A stretch of 64,000 bases of DNA, taken from contig JACVTC010000073.1 of NCBI GenBank assembly GCA_016946835.1, positions 563,501-627,500 of the forward strand, written 5' to 3'. Origin of the DNA: Neocallimastix lanati (nom. inval.) (lineage: Eukaryota; Neocallimastigomycota; Neocallimastigomycetes; Neocallimastigales; Neocallimastigaceae). The notes under the pieces were generated by a model, which made no database searches, was not told where the DNA came from, and was given only the letters and a program-made list of their open reading frames with translations. The position numbers were made by a program, and so were the translations under genes. Below are positions 32,301-44,469 of this stretch, piece by piece. How positions within the stretch are numbered: the stretch's first letter is position 1; each line of letters starts with the position of its first letter.

Positions 32301-35300
32301 GTAATATTAAATCAGTCATTCAATGGGAAGAAGATACTCCAGAAGATGCTGAACCATTCGTTAATATCAAATTAAATGAATATCCTGCCAATACAGAAAC
32401 AATTACTCAATGGTATATTGATAGAGCTCATGCTATTGAAAAGAATACCGGTTTAATTAATAATGCACTTGCTTTGATTAAGATTGGTATTGACAAAAAT
32501 GTTCCAAATTTAGAGACTATATATGAAGACCTTATTACCCTTTCTTCGCTTGTTTATGATTGTTTTACTGTTGATGGTAGCAACGTCGTTGAAATTGATT
32601 TGGAAACATTAGAAAAATTAAATGAACAAGAAATTGTGAATTTATTCATGAAAGAAACCAATTCGAAAAGAGTTGTTGATGACGTAAGACTATTTGTTAT
32701 ACCATATTTGGAACGTCTTGTTCAAAGATGGAGAAGAAATAATGTATATAGTAATCCTATTGATTTACTATCTAATTATTTAAGAAAAATTGCTGAGGAT
32801 CATATCGAATGGTGTTGTCTTATTATGGAAGCTTCTCATCCTGTAATTCCTGTTGAGCAACGTATCATTAAATATGATATTCTGCTATCTCATTTAATCG
32901 TAGATTGTTCTTATCTAAATAAAGAAGAAAATAATCTTCAATATATTCGTAGAATGTTTGATTGTATTCCAGCATTAGATGCCGATATGTATCAAGATAT
33001 GAACAATGTCATTCAACAAGAAATCGAAGAATTGGATGAAACCATTGATAGATTTGATGATCATTTAGCATCCCTTGAATTATTAGAAAAATATGAAATT
33101 AGTTTACCGTTAAGTTGGTTTAATGAATCTGTTGGAAATACCGATAAGCAACGTGCTCTTTTATTAAAACTTACAAGAAAAATTAGTACTGATATTGATT
33201 TATCAAGAATGACTTTATCAGAAATGAATAATCCTAAAAATAAAAAGTATCAAGAGTGGGAAACACTTTGGGATGATATTTTAACATTAAGAGAATATGG
33301 TGTTTTAGATGATATTCCAATTAAGGAAATTCAAGCTGATTTTGTCTCTGCTTTACTTAATGGTGGTCAATTCGCATTAGCTAAAGAAACCATATATGAT
33401 AAGGATGAAGGAGATTATATTTTACCACATTCTGTTATTGAAAAGTTGATTATTAATGCTTCACAAGAATTCTTTGATAATTCTCAATCTTGTTCTTCCA
33501 ATCATGGTTCTATGATGTTGGCTAGAGAATGTCTTCAAATTATTGATCCAACTCCTGCTATTAAAGAAGAATTGGATTTAATTGATGCTGTCGATATTTT
33601 ATCGCAGTATAAATTGAAAATAAAATCAAAATCAGATATTCCAATTTTACCAATTCAAGTTAGAATGTGTGAAAATCGTTTAGATTTTATTCAAAAAATT
33701 CTTGATTTGGATACCAACGATTATACAAAGACGGGAAAATTAATTAATCTCTCCGAAAAATTGTTAGGTCAAAAGTTTAATAGAGTAGAAGAAGCTAGAA
33801 TAAGAACAATGATTGGTAATTCTGCTATTAATCATAATAATTTCACTTTTGCTAATGAAATTTGTAATTCAATTATTGGTATTCATGACGATATATCTGA
33901 AGCAAATAATGACATATGGAGGTTATTCTATCGTTTAGCTTCTCATCCTGATTTTACTGATATTACTACAAAGATCATATTAATTGGTCATACTTTATCT
34001 ATTTGCCCACCTGAAAAAATATCAGATATATTGATATTTTCAAGAAAAATCGAAGCCGAACAATTATTATCGTCAGCTATGAACTACACTAATATTAATA
34101 TTACTGATACTGAATCTGAATCCATAATAACATATGCTTCTTCAATTAAAAAGGCTGTTCAAATCATTGAAGATGATGAGTTATATGGTAAGAATTGTAC
34201 TACTATTGTTAAGCATCCATTCTTTAACCAATCTATTGAATCGAATCCATCCTATGAATATGGATTCTATGAAAGTTCTAACGATCGTTCCAATTATATT
34301 ATTAATAATAATGCTAATAATAAATTAGTTATTAAAGCATATAAACATCAAATTTTAACAAATATCTTTATTAGATTAGAACAAATTAGAAAATCTGGTG
34401 TTATTAATAATTCATCCTTTAATAAGAATGCATTGATAAATGATGATGATATCAGAAGATTAGCATTAGATTATTTCTCCTCTGATTCAGAAATGACCAT
34501 TGCTTGTCTTTTCGACTTAAATGTTGATGATGAAATTGATAAATTCTTTGGTAAAATTTATCCATCTATATACAGAGAGCAATTTGCTTGTTATTTCTTC
34601 TCATTAAGATCTTTATATTCATGGCTAAGCTATGAAAATCCGGATATTAACCTGGTATTACATAGATATCATCCAAAATCAATAATTGTTGCTTTGAATG
34701 ATATAACAGATATATACGAAAATAATAAGGATGAAATTGATGAATCAAGCTTAGTGACTTATAATGAAGCCTTAAAAGCTAAGCATTATGCTTCATTATT
34801 GAAAGAAAAGAGACAAGAATATATTTTCCAGACATTCTTTAACGAAAACTTTGTTAATCAAGAACAATTTGAGAATGATGAGATTTATAGGGAACGTACA
34901 TTAGAAAATTTGATTTGTACTACGAATTCAGAAAAAATCGAAAACACTTTATTATTATGTGGAAAATACAATATTCCAACTGAAAAGATGATGCTACATC
35001 ATATTAAATGGCTTTTTACTTCCCCATCTCTTAAACAATCAGAAATTGAAAAGTGTTTATTATCATGCCATGAAGTTATTAAATACTATCCAAGTGATGT
35101 TGTCAATGTTTTCAATGAATTACATGAAAAGATAAGCGGTAGTAGTCTTCCTAAACTTAATCAATTCTATAAATTCTACTTACAAGCCTATAATAATTTA
35201 ATTGAAAATCACAATGAAAATATTCCTGGTAATATTGAAAATAGAATTAAATTATTATCTTCATTTTATGCAATGAATACAAATATTGTCTTTAATATTA

Positions 35301-38300
35301 AAGAAGCCATCAAAGCCTTATATTCTGATACTGAAACTATGAAGAAATTTTTAACCCCATTATTAACTGAAAAGAACATTGATGATATTATTAATTTAAT
35401 GCCAATAGTTTATGAATTAAAAGCAATTCCAACTTTTAAGGATGAAGAAGAATATAAGGATAAAGAAGTTAATACTATGAATAAAGATGAAATTAATAGT
35501 ATGTGCTATAATTCTTTAATTTTATCTATGATTCAAGATAAGAATGGTTTAATCGATGGTTCCTTACTAACTCAATCTATTCCAAAAATTGAAAAATTAT
35601 TAAGTAATCTCTCTTATACCGATTTATTATTATTTATTTCCAATATTACTGTTGGTAAGGACTCTAAGAACTTAAGTATTGAATCTAGAATCACATTGAT
35701 TGATATTGCTTTATCATTCTTGCAAAAGGAAAATGATGATAAAGCATTGGATACTATATCTTCTTTGGAAGATATACATTCCCATTTAGAATTAATATTA
35801 TTATTTAAGAAATTATGGGATCCAAACCTTAAAGAATATATTAGTCATGAATGGTATGAAGAATTTGAAAATTCCTATAATAAACCAAATGAAGTTCCAT
35901 TAAATATCTGCTCGAGAATGATTGTTCAAGGTATATCACCTTACTTAATATATCAAACTTCACTGATTTTACAAAATAGATATAAGTTCATAACTAGAGA
36001 ATCAGAGGACGAACAAGCATCAAAAGTATTTGATTTGTTAAATATTTATATTACTACTTTGGATACTATTATTATGACTAAAGAAGTTTATCCATTACGA
36101 GCCTTAGGTATTTCATCAAGTGAAGCTCTATTTGAAGATATTCTAGACTGGGTTATTTATACTACAATCTCTTATGATGTACAAAACTTAGAAGATAAAA
36201 AATGGCATGAAAAATTAGAAAATGGCATATTTGAATATCTTAAGAACGTTATTGCAAATACAGAATCTGATAATTCACTTACAAATGATAAAAGAAGAAA
36301 ATTGATTGAAATATTTAATAGACAATTTCAATCTAAGATTAGTGAAAATACTAATATCACAAATATATTACAATCTACTAAAATTCAATGTATCATTCGT
36401 GATAATTGGAACGCCGAATATTCTGTAGAAGATTTGAACGATGAAACTAAATATGTTGATATAATAAAATATTTACTTGAAAATAGTCAGTCAATGAGTC
36501 ATATTAATGCTATCACTGAAATTCTTAATGAATGGATATTTAATAGTAATAAAGAAGGTGAAAGCTCGAAGAATACTAAAGAATTATCAGATACCTTAAA
36601 AGATTGCTGGAAATTATTTATGATTTGGATGGTTAATCATCGTTATTATCAAAAACTTTTCTATTTAAGATTAAAATATATTAAATATGATCTTTTAGGA
36701 CCAAAGGTAATATAATTAAATTAAGTTATTTATATAAATATATATATTATTTATTTATTTATTTATTATTTATTTATTTATTTATTATTTATTTATAATA
36801 GAATGAAAAAGAGCTTTTAGCCAATTTAAGAAAGAATGCCGATAATTATATTTATTACCTTCAAAATGTCATGTTAACAAAGCAGAGCTCACAAATTGAT
36901 ACGGTTATTCCAGATGTATTAAAATTATTAGATTCTGAAAAGAGTGGCAAGAAAAGGGTTATAAAGAAGAAAAGAAAATCTTTACCACCACAATCTATAG
37001 ATTCGTTTAGTACTAAAAGAAGTGTTGATGGTTGGAATTCATCATTCAATTCAACTACTAATAACAATGTAAGTAATAATAATAATGTTGATGGTTGGGA
37101 TGTTCCACTTGATTTAAATATTCCATTACAAGAAGAACCAAAAACAACTAATATTAACACTTCTGGTAATGGTTGGGATATTCCATCATCTACAAAACCA
37201 CAAGATAGTGTTGATGGATGGGATGTTCCACTTGATTTCAATATTCCATTACCAAAAGAATCCAAATCAAATTCTAATACTCAAGTACAAAATGATGTCA
37301 ATGTCAATGGTTGGGATGTTCCACTTGATTTAGAAATTCCACTCCCAGAAAATGAAGTTAAGCAAGGATTAACCAAACCGCAAGAAAGTGTTGATGGTTG
37401 GGATGTTTCACTTGATTTAAATATTTCATTACCAGAAACAGTTCCAGAAAGTAATCCGGTAGAAAAAAAATCTATAGATGTTCCAGTCAATGATGATGTA
37501 AATGGTTGGGATGTTTCAGTTGATCTTGATATTCCATTCCCAGCGCCCGAATCACAACAAGAACAAAAGCAAAATGATTGGGATGTCACAGACAATTTTA
37601 ATATTGCACTTCCAGAAGTTGATGTTAAGTCAAGTGATGCTACAAAACCACAAGAAAATGTTGACGGTTGGGATGTTTCACTTGATTTAAATATTCCATT
37701 ACCAGAGTCCATTCCAAAAAGTAAACCAGAAGAACAAATGTCTTCTAATGCTCCTCTTAATAATGATGTAAATGGTTGGGACGTTTCAGTTGATCTTGAT
37801 GTTCCATTCCTAGAACCCCAAACACAACAAGAACAAAAGCATGAACAAAAGCATGAACAAGAACCTAAATCAAACGAAGAATCAAGACCAGTAGTTGAAG
37901 AAAATTTAGAATCTGAATCGAAATTAAAAAATGAAAAGGAAAAAGAAGAAAAAGAACAATTCACAAATGATTGGGGCATTCCATTAGATGTTGATAAACT
38001 TCCAATTCCACCAATAGAAGCTACCCCATTAACTACATCACCAACACCCAATAATACCAACGAAGACAATGATTGGGGAGTTCAACTTGATGTTAGTACT
38101 ATACCAATGCCACCAATTGAAACTACACAATTAACGACTTTATCAAAGAATGATACTGATGGATGGGATGTACCACTTGATAATTTAGATATATCAATTC
38201 CAACTAATCAAACATTAGAAACTAAAACTTCAAGCCAAGAAAAGAAAGAAGTTACAATTACTGATAATATTATTAATGAAAATCCAAAAGAAAAAATTGT

Positions 38301-38973
38301 TAAAATTAATGAAAATGTATATGATAATAAAAAACCAAAAGCTAGAACTACAAGTACATTACCATTTGAATCTTTTGAAATTAAAGATTTAACTGAAGAA
38401 GATAAACAAATGATTGCTTCCATTAAGTCGAATCGTAATTTACATCTTCTTATATGTTCACGTGGATTAACCCTTCAATTTATCATGTCACCATTATTTG
38501 GCTCGTTAGTTCAAAGTGTCTTAACACCAATTTCACTTATGCAACAATCCTCTCAAAATTCAAATACTCAATCTGTGATCAGTAGTCATAAATATTCTGA
38601 GTATCATTATCTCTTAGGTTACATTATATCCTCTCTTGTTTCGAATGGATTTATCAATGAAGCTTCCAGATTGGTTTATTTCTACATGAATGGTATTAAT
38701 ACTACAGTTCCAAATGATCAACCAGAAATTCATATTGGACTTCTTCATCGTTATCACCTCTTAAAATCTTATCTTAAGAAGACTCATTCAAAGATTACTC
38801 ATCGTATAAAAACTCAAACAAAAGATCATGATGATTCCAATCTTTTCTTACGTTTAAATGATCAACCTCAAAGTATTGAAAGTGCTATTATTCATGAATA
38901 TACTAATTTAGAGCAAATTAAAGAGCAATTAGAAGAAGCTATTGATTATTTACAGCAAATTAAATTAAATTAA
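29339..38973 (+). CDS. NBAS/Sec39-like ER tethering protein with C-terminal Trp-acidic repeats (3179 aa)
   Basis: NBAS is the large subunit of the NRZ (Dsl1-type) complex at the ER that captures COPI vesicles from the Golgi. Exon 1 is 29339-36706, intron 36707-36801 (GTAATA...ATAG), exon 2 36802-38973. The N terminus (about residues 90-580) reads as an NBAS-type WD-repeat domain (CPWHIAISYDKNYLAILQDD, WRTIAWSLDSSLIAISYSHG, FLLTLDFAGTINLWRI). From about 600 on it is alpha-helical, and a Sec39-type region starts near residue 850 (CFYRLFLLKYLDRLKTYEEI) and continues over roughly 1500 residues. Residues about 2531-2925 hold about 13 tandem copies of a DGWDVPLDLNIPLPE-type motif. A folded C-terminal region (LICSRGLTLQFIMSPLFGSL, coiled end) follows. 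Human NBAS is 2371 aa, so this protein is about 800 residues longer, partly from the repeats and Asn/Ser insertions. One intron in 9.6 kb contrasts with 24 in the ISWI gene. The start ATG follows an A run and a TA run, and no earlier in-frame ATG is present nearby. Confidence 0.87.
37020..38190 (+). repeat. Trp-acidic repeat array inside the NBAS-like gene
   Basis: About 13 copies of [D/N]-[G/D]-W-[D/N/G] followed by V/I-x-[L/V]-D-[L/F/V], most with a trailing IP[L/F]PE, spaced 15-55 residues apart. Several pairs are close at DNA level too (for example GGTTGGGATGTTTCA), so the array grew by duplication. The linkers are rich in Pro, Gln, Glu, Lys and Ser and look disordered. Confidence 0.9.
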
Positions 38974-39312
38974 ATTAAATTAGACTAATTTTTTTTTTAT
39001 GAAAACAAAAATAAAATAAAATAAAAATAAAATTAAAAATTATTTTATATATTTATTTATTTTTGTTTTCATTATCAGTAACAGATAAATTTAAATTGTT
39101 GACAATTAAATATTTATATTATAAAAAAAAAAAAAAAAAAGTCATAGCTGAATTAAAAAGGAAAAGAAGAGAAAAAAAAATTTTTTTTTTTTTTTTCTTA
39201 AACTATTTTAATTATATCTATTTATGTAAATTTTTTTTGTAATATCCACTAAAATATATAAATAAATAAATAAAAAGAATAAAAATAAAAAAAAAAAAAT
39301 AAAATAAAATAA

Positions 39313-39345
<33 letters not shown>

Positions 39346-39401
39346 TCATAATAATATATATAAATATGAAAACAAAATGAATAAAACAATAATAATATCA
39401 T

Positions 39402-39440
<39 letters not shown>

Positions 39441-39679
39441 CAATGATAACAACTATATCAAAAATTGGTTAATCCAAGCTACCAAAAAAAAAAAATTCAT
39501 ATATAAATAAATAATAAATAAATAAAATAAAAATAAATAAAATATAATAAAATAAATACAATTTTTAATAAAAAAAAATAATAATAATAATATAATAATT
39601 TAGATAAATAGAAAGTTGAAATTAAAAATAAAATATAAAAATAAACAAAATAAACAAAAATAAAAATAAAAACTATTTA

Positions 39680-39751
<72 letters not shown>

Positions 39752-40159
39752 GTTTATAATATTAATAAATATATTTTTATTTATAATTTACTTATATGTA
39801 GTATATCAATGGATTAAATTTTAAAATTATTCCATTATTAATACTTCTAGAATAATTTATTCTAATATTTTTTATATAATTTATTCTATTAATATGTTTT
39901 TTTTTTTTTTTTTTTTTTAATATTATTTATTTTATATAAAAATACAATAAAAACAATAATATTATTTATAATAGTATATTATTATTATTAACATTTTTTT
40001 TTATTATTATTTTAATTTAAATAAATATTACTAAAAATTTACATAAATATATTTTAAAAAATAATAAAATAAAATAAAATAAATTATAATAATAATAAAA
40101 CTTTAATAATAAAAAAAATTTTTTTTTTTTTTTATATTTTTTAATTTATATAAATAGAT
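38974..40159. other. Intergenic low-complexity DNA
   Basis: Downstream of the NBAS-like gene: A/T runs (39122, 39180, 39405), AAAT arrays, (AAT)n at about 39680-39747 and TA-rich DNA. No gene seen. Confidence 0.65.
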
Positions 40160-40467
40160 AGATCTCCCTTTGTAGCGAGGTTAATATTACCTAACCCATG
40201 GTGATTCAATTAGAGTGTTGTATTTCGGAATGTGGCTTTATATAAAATATGAAGTATTTAAATAAATCGTGTTGATGATGAACGTTCAATTGATGATAAC
40301 AATGATGATAACAACGATGATAATGATAATGATGATCAAAAAAGTAATGATAATGATAATGATGATCAAAAAAGTAATGATAATGATAACGACGATACAA
40401 TATGGATTAAATTATATTTAATAAATGAAAGAAAGATTACAATTTAGTAGAATATATCTATATTATA
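40160..40467 (+). other. GC-richer unassigned segment with Asp/Asn coding-like repeat
   Basis: 40160-40245 is noticeably GC-richer than its surroundings (CCCTTTGTAGCGAGG, CCTAACCCATGGTG). From about 40264 a plus-strand frame reads RVDDERSIDDNNDD and then a 30-bp unit (NDNDNDDQKS) twice, ending at tandem stops near 40447. It might be an exon of a lost gene or part of a retroposon. I recognise no product. Confidence 0.3.
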
Positions 40468-40702
40468 TTGTGGCTGCAAGACCCAATTGTAAGATTATCG
40501 CACAATGACAAGCAGTAATTATACTTGGGTAAGGAGCGCCAATGCAGAGTAACTGTAAAACTGTAAGGCAGTCCAACAGGGACGGGACCACCTACTAAGT
40601 AGGAAGTTAGATAAGGACTCTAGTAATAATCCATTGTATGTCTACGGATGTGCAGCTGGGGAGAAATCCTGCTACGGTCGTTAAAAAAAAAAAAAAAAAA
40701 AA
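40468..40702 (+). mobile_element. Poly(A)-tailed GC-rich island, candidate retroposon 3' end
   Basis: About 215 bp of roughly balanced base composition (from GTGGCTGCAAGACCC to GCTACGGTCGTT) ending in about 19 A. The sequence ATATCTA sits on both sides (near 40453 and after the tail at 40703), a possible target duplication. The form fits a truncated non-LTR retrotransposon or a processed RNA copy. No reverse transcriptase frame is present, so the source is unknown. Confidence 0.4.
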
Positions 40703-40837
40703 TATCTACATCACACAGAAAGAATATATCTACATGGACACATGAAATCATATACCCAAATGCTAGTAATTCCCTCTTAAATATACAGTACTAGAGCAAC
40801 CCACTCAATTAGTTCATTATCTTTTTTAATGATATAT

Positions 40838-41005
40838 ATAAGGGGGGGACATACTTACCTGTAACCCTAAGCACCATATTCAGTAAAAACCTTTTGTGAG
40901 GAAAATCTGAAAAATGGTCATAGAGATGGATTTATGCTAGCCCAACGGACTAACAACCAGGATAGAACATGGTTCAAACCCTTTATCAAAAAGAAAAGTT
41001 ACAAT
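40838..41005 (+). other. tRNA-like / SINE-like segment with Pol III A and B box matches
   Basis: TAGCCCAACGG (40938-40948) matches the A-box consensus TRGYNNARNNG, and GGTTCAAACCC (40971-40981) matches the B-box consensus. Their starts are 33 nt apart, shorter than the usual 44 or so of a tRNA, and I could not fold acceptor or anticodon stems, so it is not a functional tRNA. A tRNA-derived SINE or tRNA relic is plausible. ATACTTACCTG, identical to the U1 snRNA 5' end, lies upstream at 40851-40861, but no other U1 part follows. Confidence 0.35.
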
Positions 41006-41576
41006 AGCCGAATCATTATTTTCTTTCTTAATATGTTGAAATTATAACTGAATTGAATTCTCAATTTCAGTTATTTACATTTCAATAATTAATAATTAAA
41101 AATATTATTTATTAAATTATAAATAATATATATTTAAATAATTAATAATTAATAAAAATTCTTATTTAATATCTAAAGAATTATCTTTGACCTAATAAAT
41201 TCTGAAAATAATAATAAATATATGATATAAAACAAATATGTGTAGCAACATATTTGAATATTTGAATATTTATATATTCAGATATTAAATTTATATCTTA
41301 TTATAATAATTTATATTATTATAATTATATATTTTATATTATTTATATTTTGTATATATTACATTATATTTCTGAAATATATTTTATAAGAATTAAATTA
41401 TACTTCTTATTTTAAAATATTAAAGTTTATGTAATTAATATAATAGTTTATATTATATTAATTATATTTATTTATAATAAGTATATATTATTAATACTTT
41501 ACAGTATAATTGATATTAATTTTTATTCTTGTTATTGTTATCAAATATAAAGTAAAAATAAAATTTTTATTAATTA
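41006..41576. other. Intergenic AT-rich DNA
   Basis: TA-rich DNA before the MITE; no gene or RNA seen. Confidence 0.6.
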
Positions 41577-41585
41577 GGAAATAAT

Positions 41586-41825
41586 GGGAGAGTTGCATTT
41601 CCCCAAATTGCATTTCGCCAGGTTGCATTTCGCCAAGTAGAGTATTGATATAAATAAATGAATAAATAAATAAATATTAATTCAAAATATATTTTTTTAA
41701 AAATTGTTTTTATGCAATATTAATAATATCTAATTTTATTTATTGATTTATTTGTTTATTTAATAATTTTCAATTTGGCGAAATGCAATCTGACGAAATG
41801 CAATTTGGCGAAATGCCCCACACCC
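41586..41825. mobile_element. 240-bp MITE with about 52-bp terminal inverted repeats and 9-bp target duplication
   Basis: The terminal inverted repeats (41586-41637 and 41774-41825) are built from three copies of GCATTTCGCCAA-like units and match at most positions outside a variable 6-bp block near each tip. The element is flanked by GGAAATAAT at 41577-41585 and 41826-41834. A 9-bp duplication with long TIRs is typical of Mutator-like (MULE) elements, which is the best guess for its helper. The middle is plain AT-rich DNA with no frame. A nearby inverted copy of the flank (about 42117-42158) has GGAAATAAT only once and no insert, apparently an empty site. Confidence 0.85.
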
Positions 41826-41834
41826 GGAAATAAT

Positions 41835-42177
<343 letters not shown>

Positions 42178-44233
42178 TATTTTATGATAAAGAGTTACTA
42201 GCATTTAATTATTCTAAATTAAATGCTTTTATATTAATACATTGTGGCTTATACATTATTTATATTACAATATGTTTCAATACATTTGAAGCTTATTTTT
42301 CATACATTTCACATATTCTAACATTCCCCCTTAAACCTAGTTATTCTATAATGAATAAATTGGTTTACTGGTGAATATGTGTATATAAAATTATCCTATT
42401 TTATTCTATTAACATGATATTATTAAACTGTTATATATATTTCTATCCTAAATTAACCTCTAATTTTACATGAATAAAATATTTTTTATGTTATATTAAT
42501 TATTTAATTTAATTTAAATATTGCTAAAATAATTTCTTAAATATATTTATAATCTAATAATTTCCCCCTAAAACTAAATAATTAATATTATTACACCATT
42601 AATATTAGATGTATCTAAAACATCTCTTATAGTATATGGCTTATATATTACCATTTATATGATGGAAACCTTTCTCTTGAAGGGTGATATTATACGATCT
42701 CAATTTGTGTGAATACCTCTTATATATTGGGTTTTACATCACTTTCAATTATAATCCGCTTTATAGATTAGTGTTAACTTTTATATATTTTTGCTTTGTA
42801 GTTTTAGCGATAACTATTAAAATAAATTGCTAATTATATATTGGTGTATTTGATAAATCATAATCTTGGGGTATTAAAATTGATTGTATTTATAATTAAT
42901 TATATTATTCTATTCATTTAAACTTATTAGTAATAATATAAATTGCTTCATAATTAATTAATATTCACTATTTCAGTTAATTCTTTCTTAAAGGTTAATT
43001 TTTGATAATTTTCGTTATTAGACTATTTTATTCATTTCAAGATAAATATTATTTTCAAATAATTAGCTCAAAGAATCAGTTAAGTGACTTTTCTTTAATA
43101 TTTTTATTTCCTTTTATATTTTTATAATTTGTATTTTATTTGCTTACTTTCCCCCTAAAATCCAAATTTCTAAAAAGGATTTAATATATTTGAATTTTCT
43201 CATCATTAAAATATTAATTATAAAATTTTAATAATTTTAAATATTCTGTAATAAATAAGTATAGTTTATAGATGGATAAACATCATCCATTTTTATATAA
43301 CTCATGGTTATATTTATTATTTTATTATACCTTTCATCACGAAGGTTTGTACTATGATTATATTTAATAATTTTTTTTATTTAAACCTATTTCACGCTAG
43401 GTTTAATAATATTATTATTGTTAGAATATACCCTAGGAATTACCAGTCTATTATATTTCCCTTGAATATTTGGGATATTATATATTAATTATTTTATATG
43501 AGGTCTCTGACATATAGACTCCTCCATTATTGTAGTTTATATTTATATATACGCGTTAAAATAACTATATTTTAAATAATATGGTTTGTATATTCATGGG
43601 CGGAAATAGTCCATCACATAGTAGATTCCTTCATATATAGATATAATATTACTAATAGCCAAAAGCTTATTTGTTAAAATATCAAATTATAATTTCAATT
43701 AAGAGTCTCTAGTATGAAGATATATAATTTTCTTTTATATACGTTTATACGTATTTTTTCTTTTTTAAATAAATATTTTTATATTTTTTTTGAGTTTTAC
43801 TTATCCTGAAATAACTTCTTTTATCAACATTTTTATATTTTAAGCGTTTCTTCAATTTTTCTGTCTTGATCATTTTGATCAATTTTATTAGTCATCTTAA
43901 AAATTGACATAATGAGCAACCTTTATCATAATTTAAAATTCAATTATTTTATTTTTTTTTTTTCTGACATAATATTGTTTCCGACAAGATATTCTTTTGC
44001 TATGAATCTTTTTAAGAGTCAGATGAGACTCTTAATCTGTTAAGAGTCATGAATTTATGGTTTATAATTATGTCAATTTTATTAATATATTTTATGATAA
44101 AGAGTTACTAGCACTTAATTATTCTAAATTAAATGCTTTTATATTAATACATTGTGGCTTATACTTTATTTATATTACAATATGTTTTAATACATTTGAA
44201 ACTTATTTTTCATACATTTCACATATTCTAACA
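42178..44233 (-). mobile_element. Copia-like non-autonomous LTR element, copy B
   Basis: Same family as the 21.4-23.2 kb element. The left LTR (about 42178-42323, its tip moved by inversion) is followed by the minus-strand polypurine tract (TTCCCCCTTAAA at 42324). The right LTR is 44038-44233, starting TGTTAAGAGTC and ending TATTCTAACA. The interior of about 1.7 kb has no open frame but shares many blocks with copy A. The flank ATAAT after the right LTR equals the flank next to the inverted left tip once that is turned back, both inside (AAT)n DNA, so the element inserted into a microsatellite. Confidence 0.7.
44038..44233 (-). repeat. 5' LTR of copy B
   Basis: About 196 bp, TG...CA ends, close match to 22986-23162 and to the left LTR at 42178-42323. 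Confidence 0.7.
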
Positions 44234-44244
44234 ATAATAATAAC

Positions 44245-44306
<62 letters not shown>

Positions 44307-44387
44307 TAATAATAATAATATTAATAATAATAATAATAATAATATTAATAATAATAATATTAATAATAATAATAATAATAATAACTC
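44234..44387. repeat. (AAT)n microsatellite with AAC interruptions
   Basis: About 50 units directly abutting the copy B LTR end; probably the right half of the microsatellite into which copy B inserted. Confidence 0.9.
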
Positions 44388-44441
<54 letters not shown>

Positions 44442-44469
44442 TTTAATATATGAAGATGAGCTCCAACCG

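Noticed and set aside
30711-38423. Extra frames on both strands inside the NBAS-like gene
   Set aside because: They are shadows of the long coding frame; the Ser/Gly/Thr-rich minus-strand frames at 36861-38069 mirror the Trp-acidic repeats.
40851-40861. U1 snRNA gene suggested by ATACTTACCTG
   Set aside because: Only the 11-nt 5' end matches. No U1-70K loop (GAUCANGAAG) and no Sm site follow within 150 nt.
40930-40995. Functional tRNA gene
   Set aside because: A and B boxes match, but their spacing is about 11 nt too short and no cloverleaf stems could be drawn.
42655-43660. Copia gag-pol in the interior of copy B
   Set aside because: Minus-strand translation showed no reverse transcriptase, integrase or RNase H motif that I could defend.
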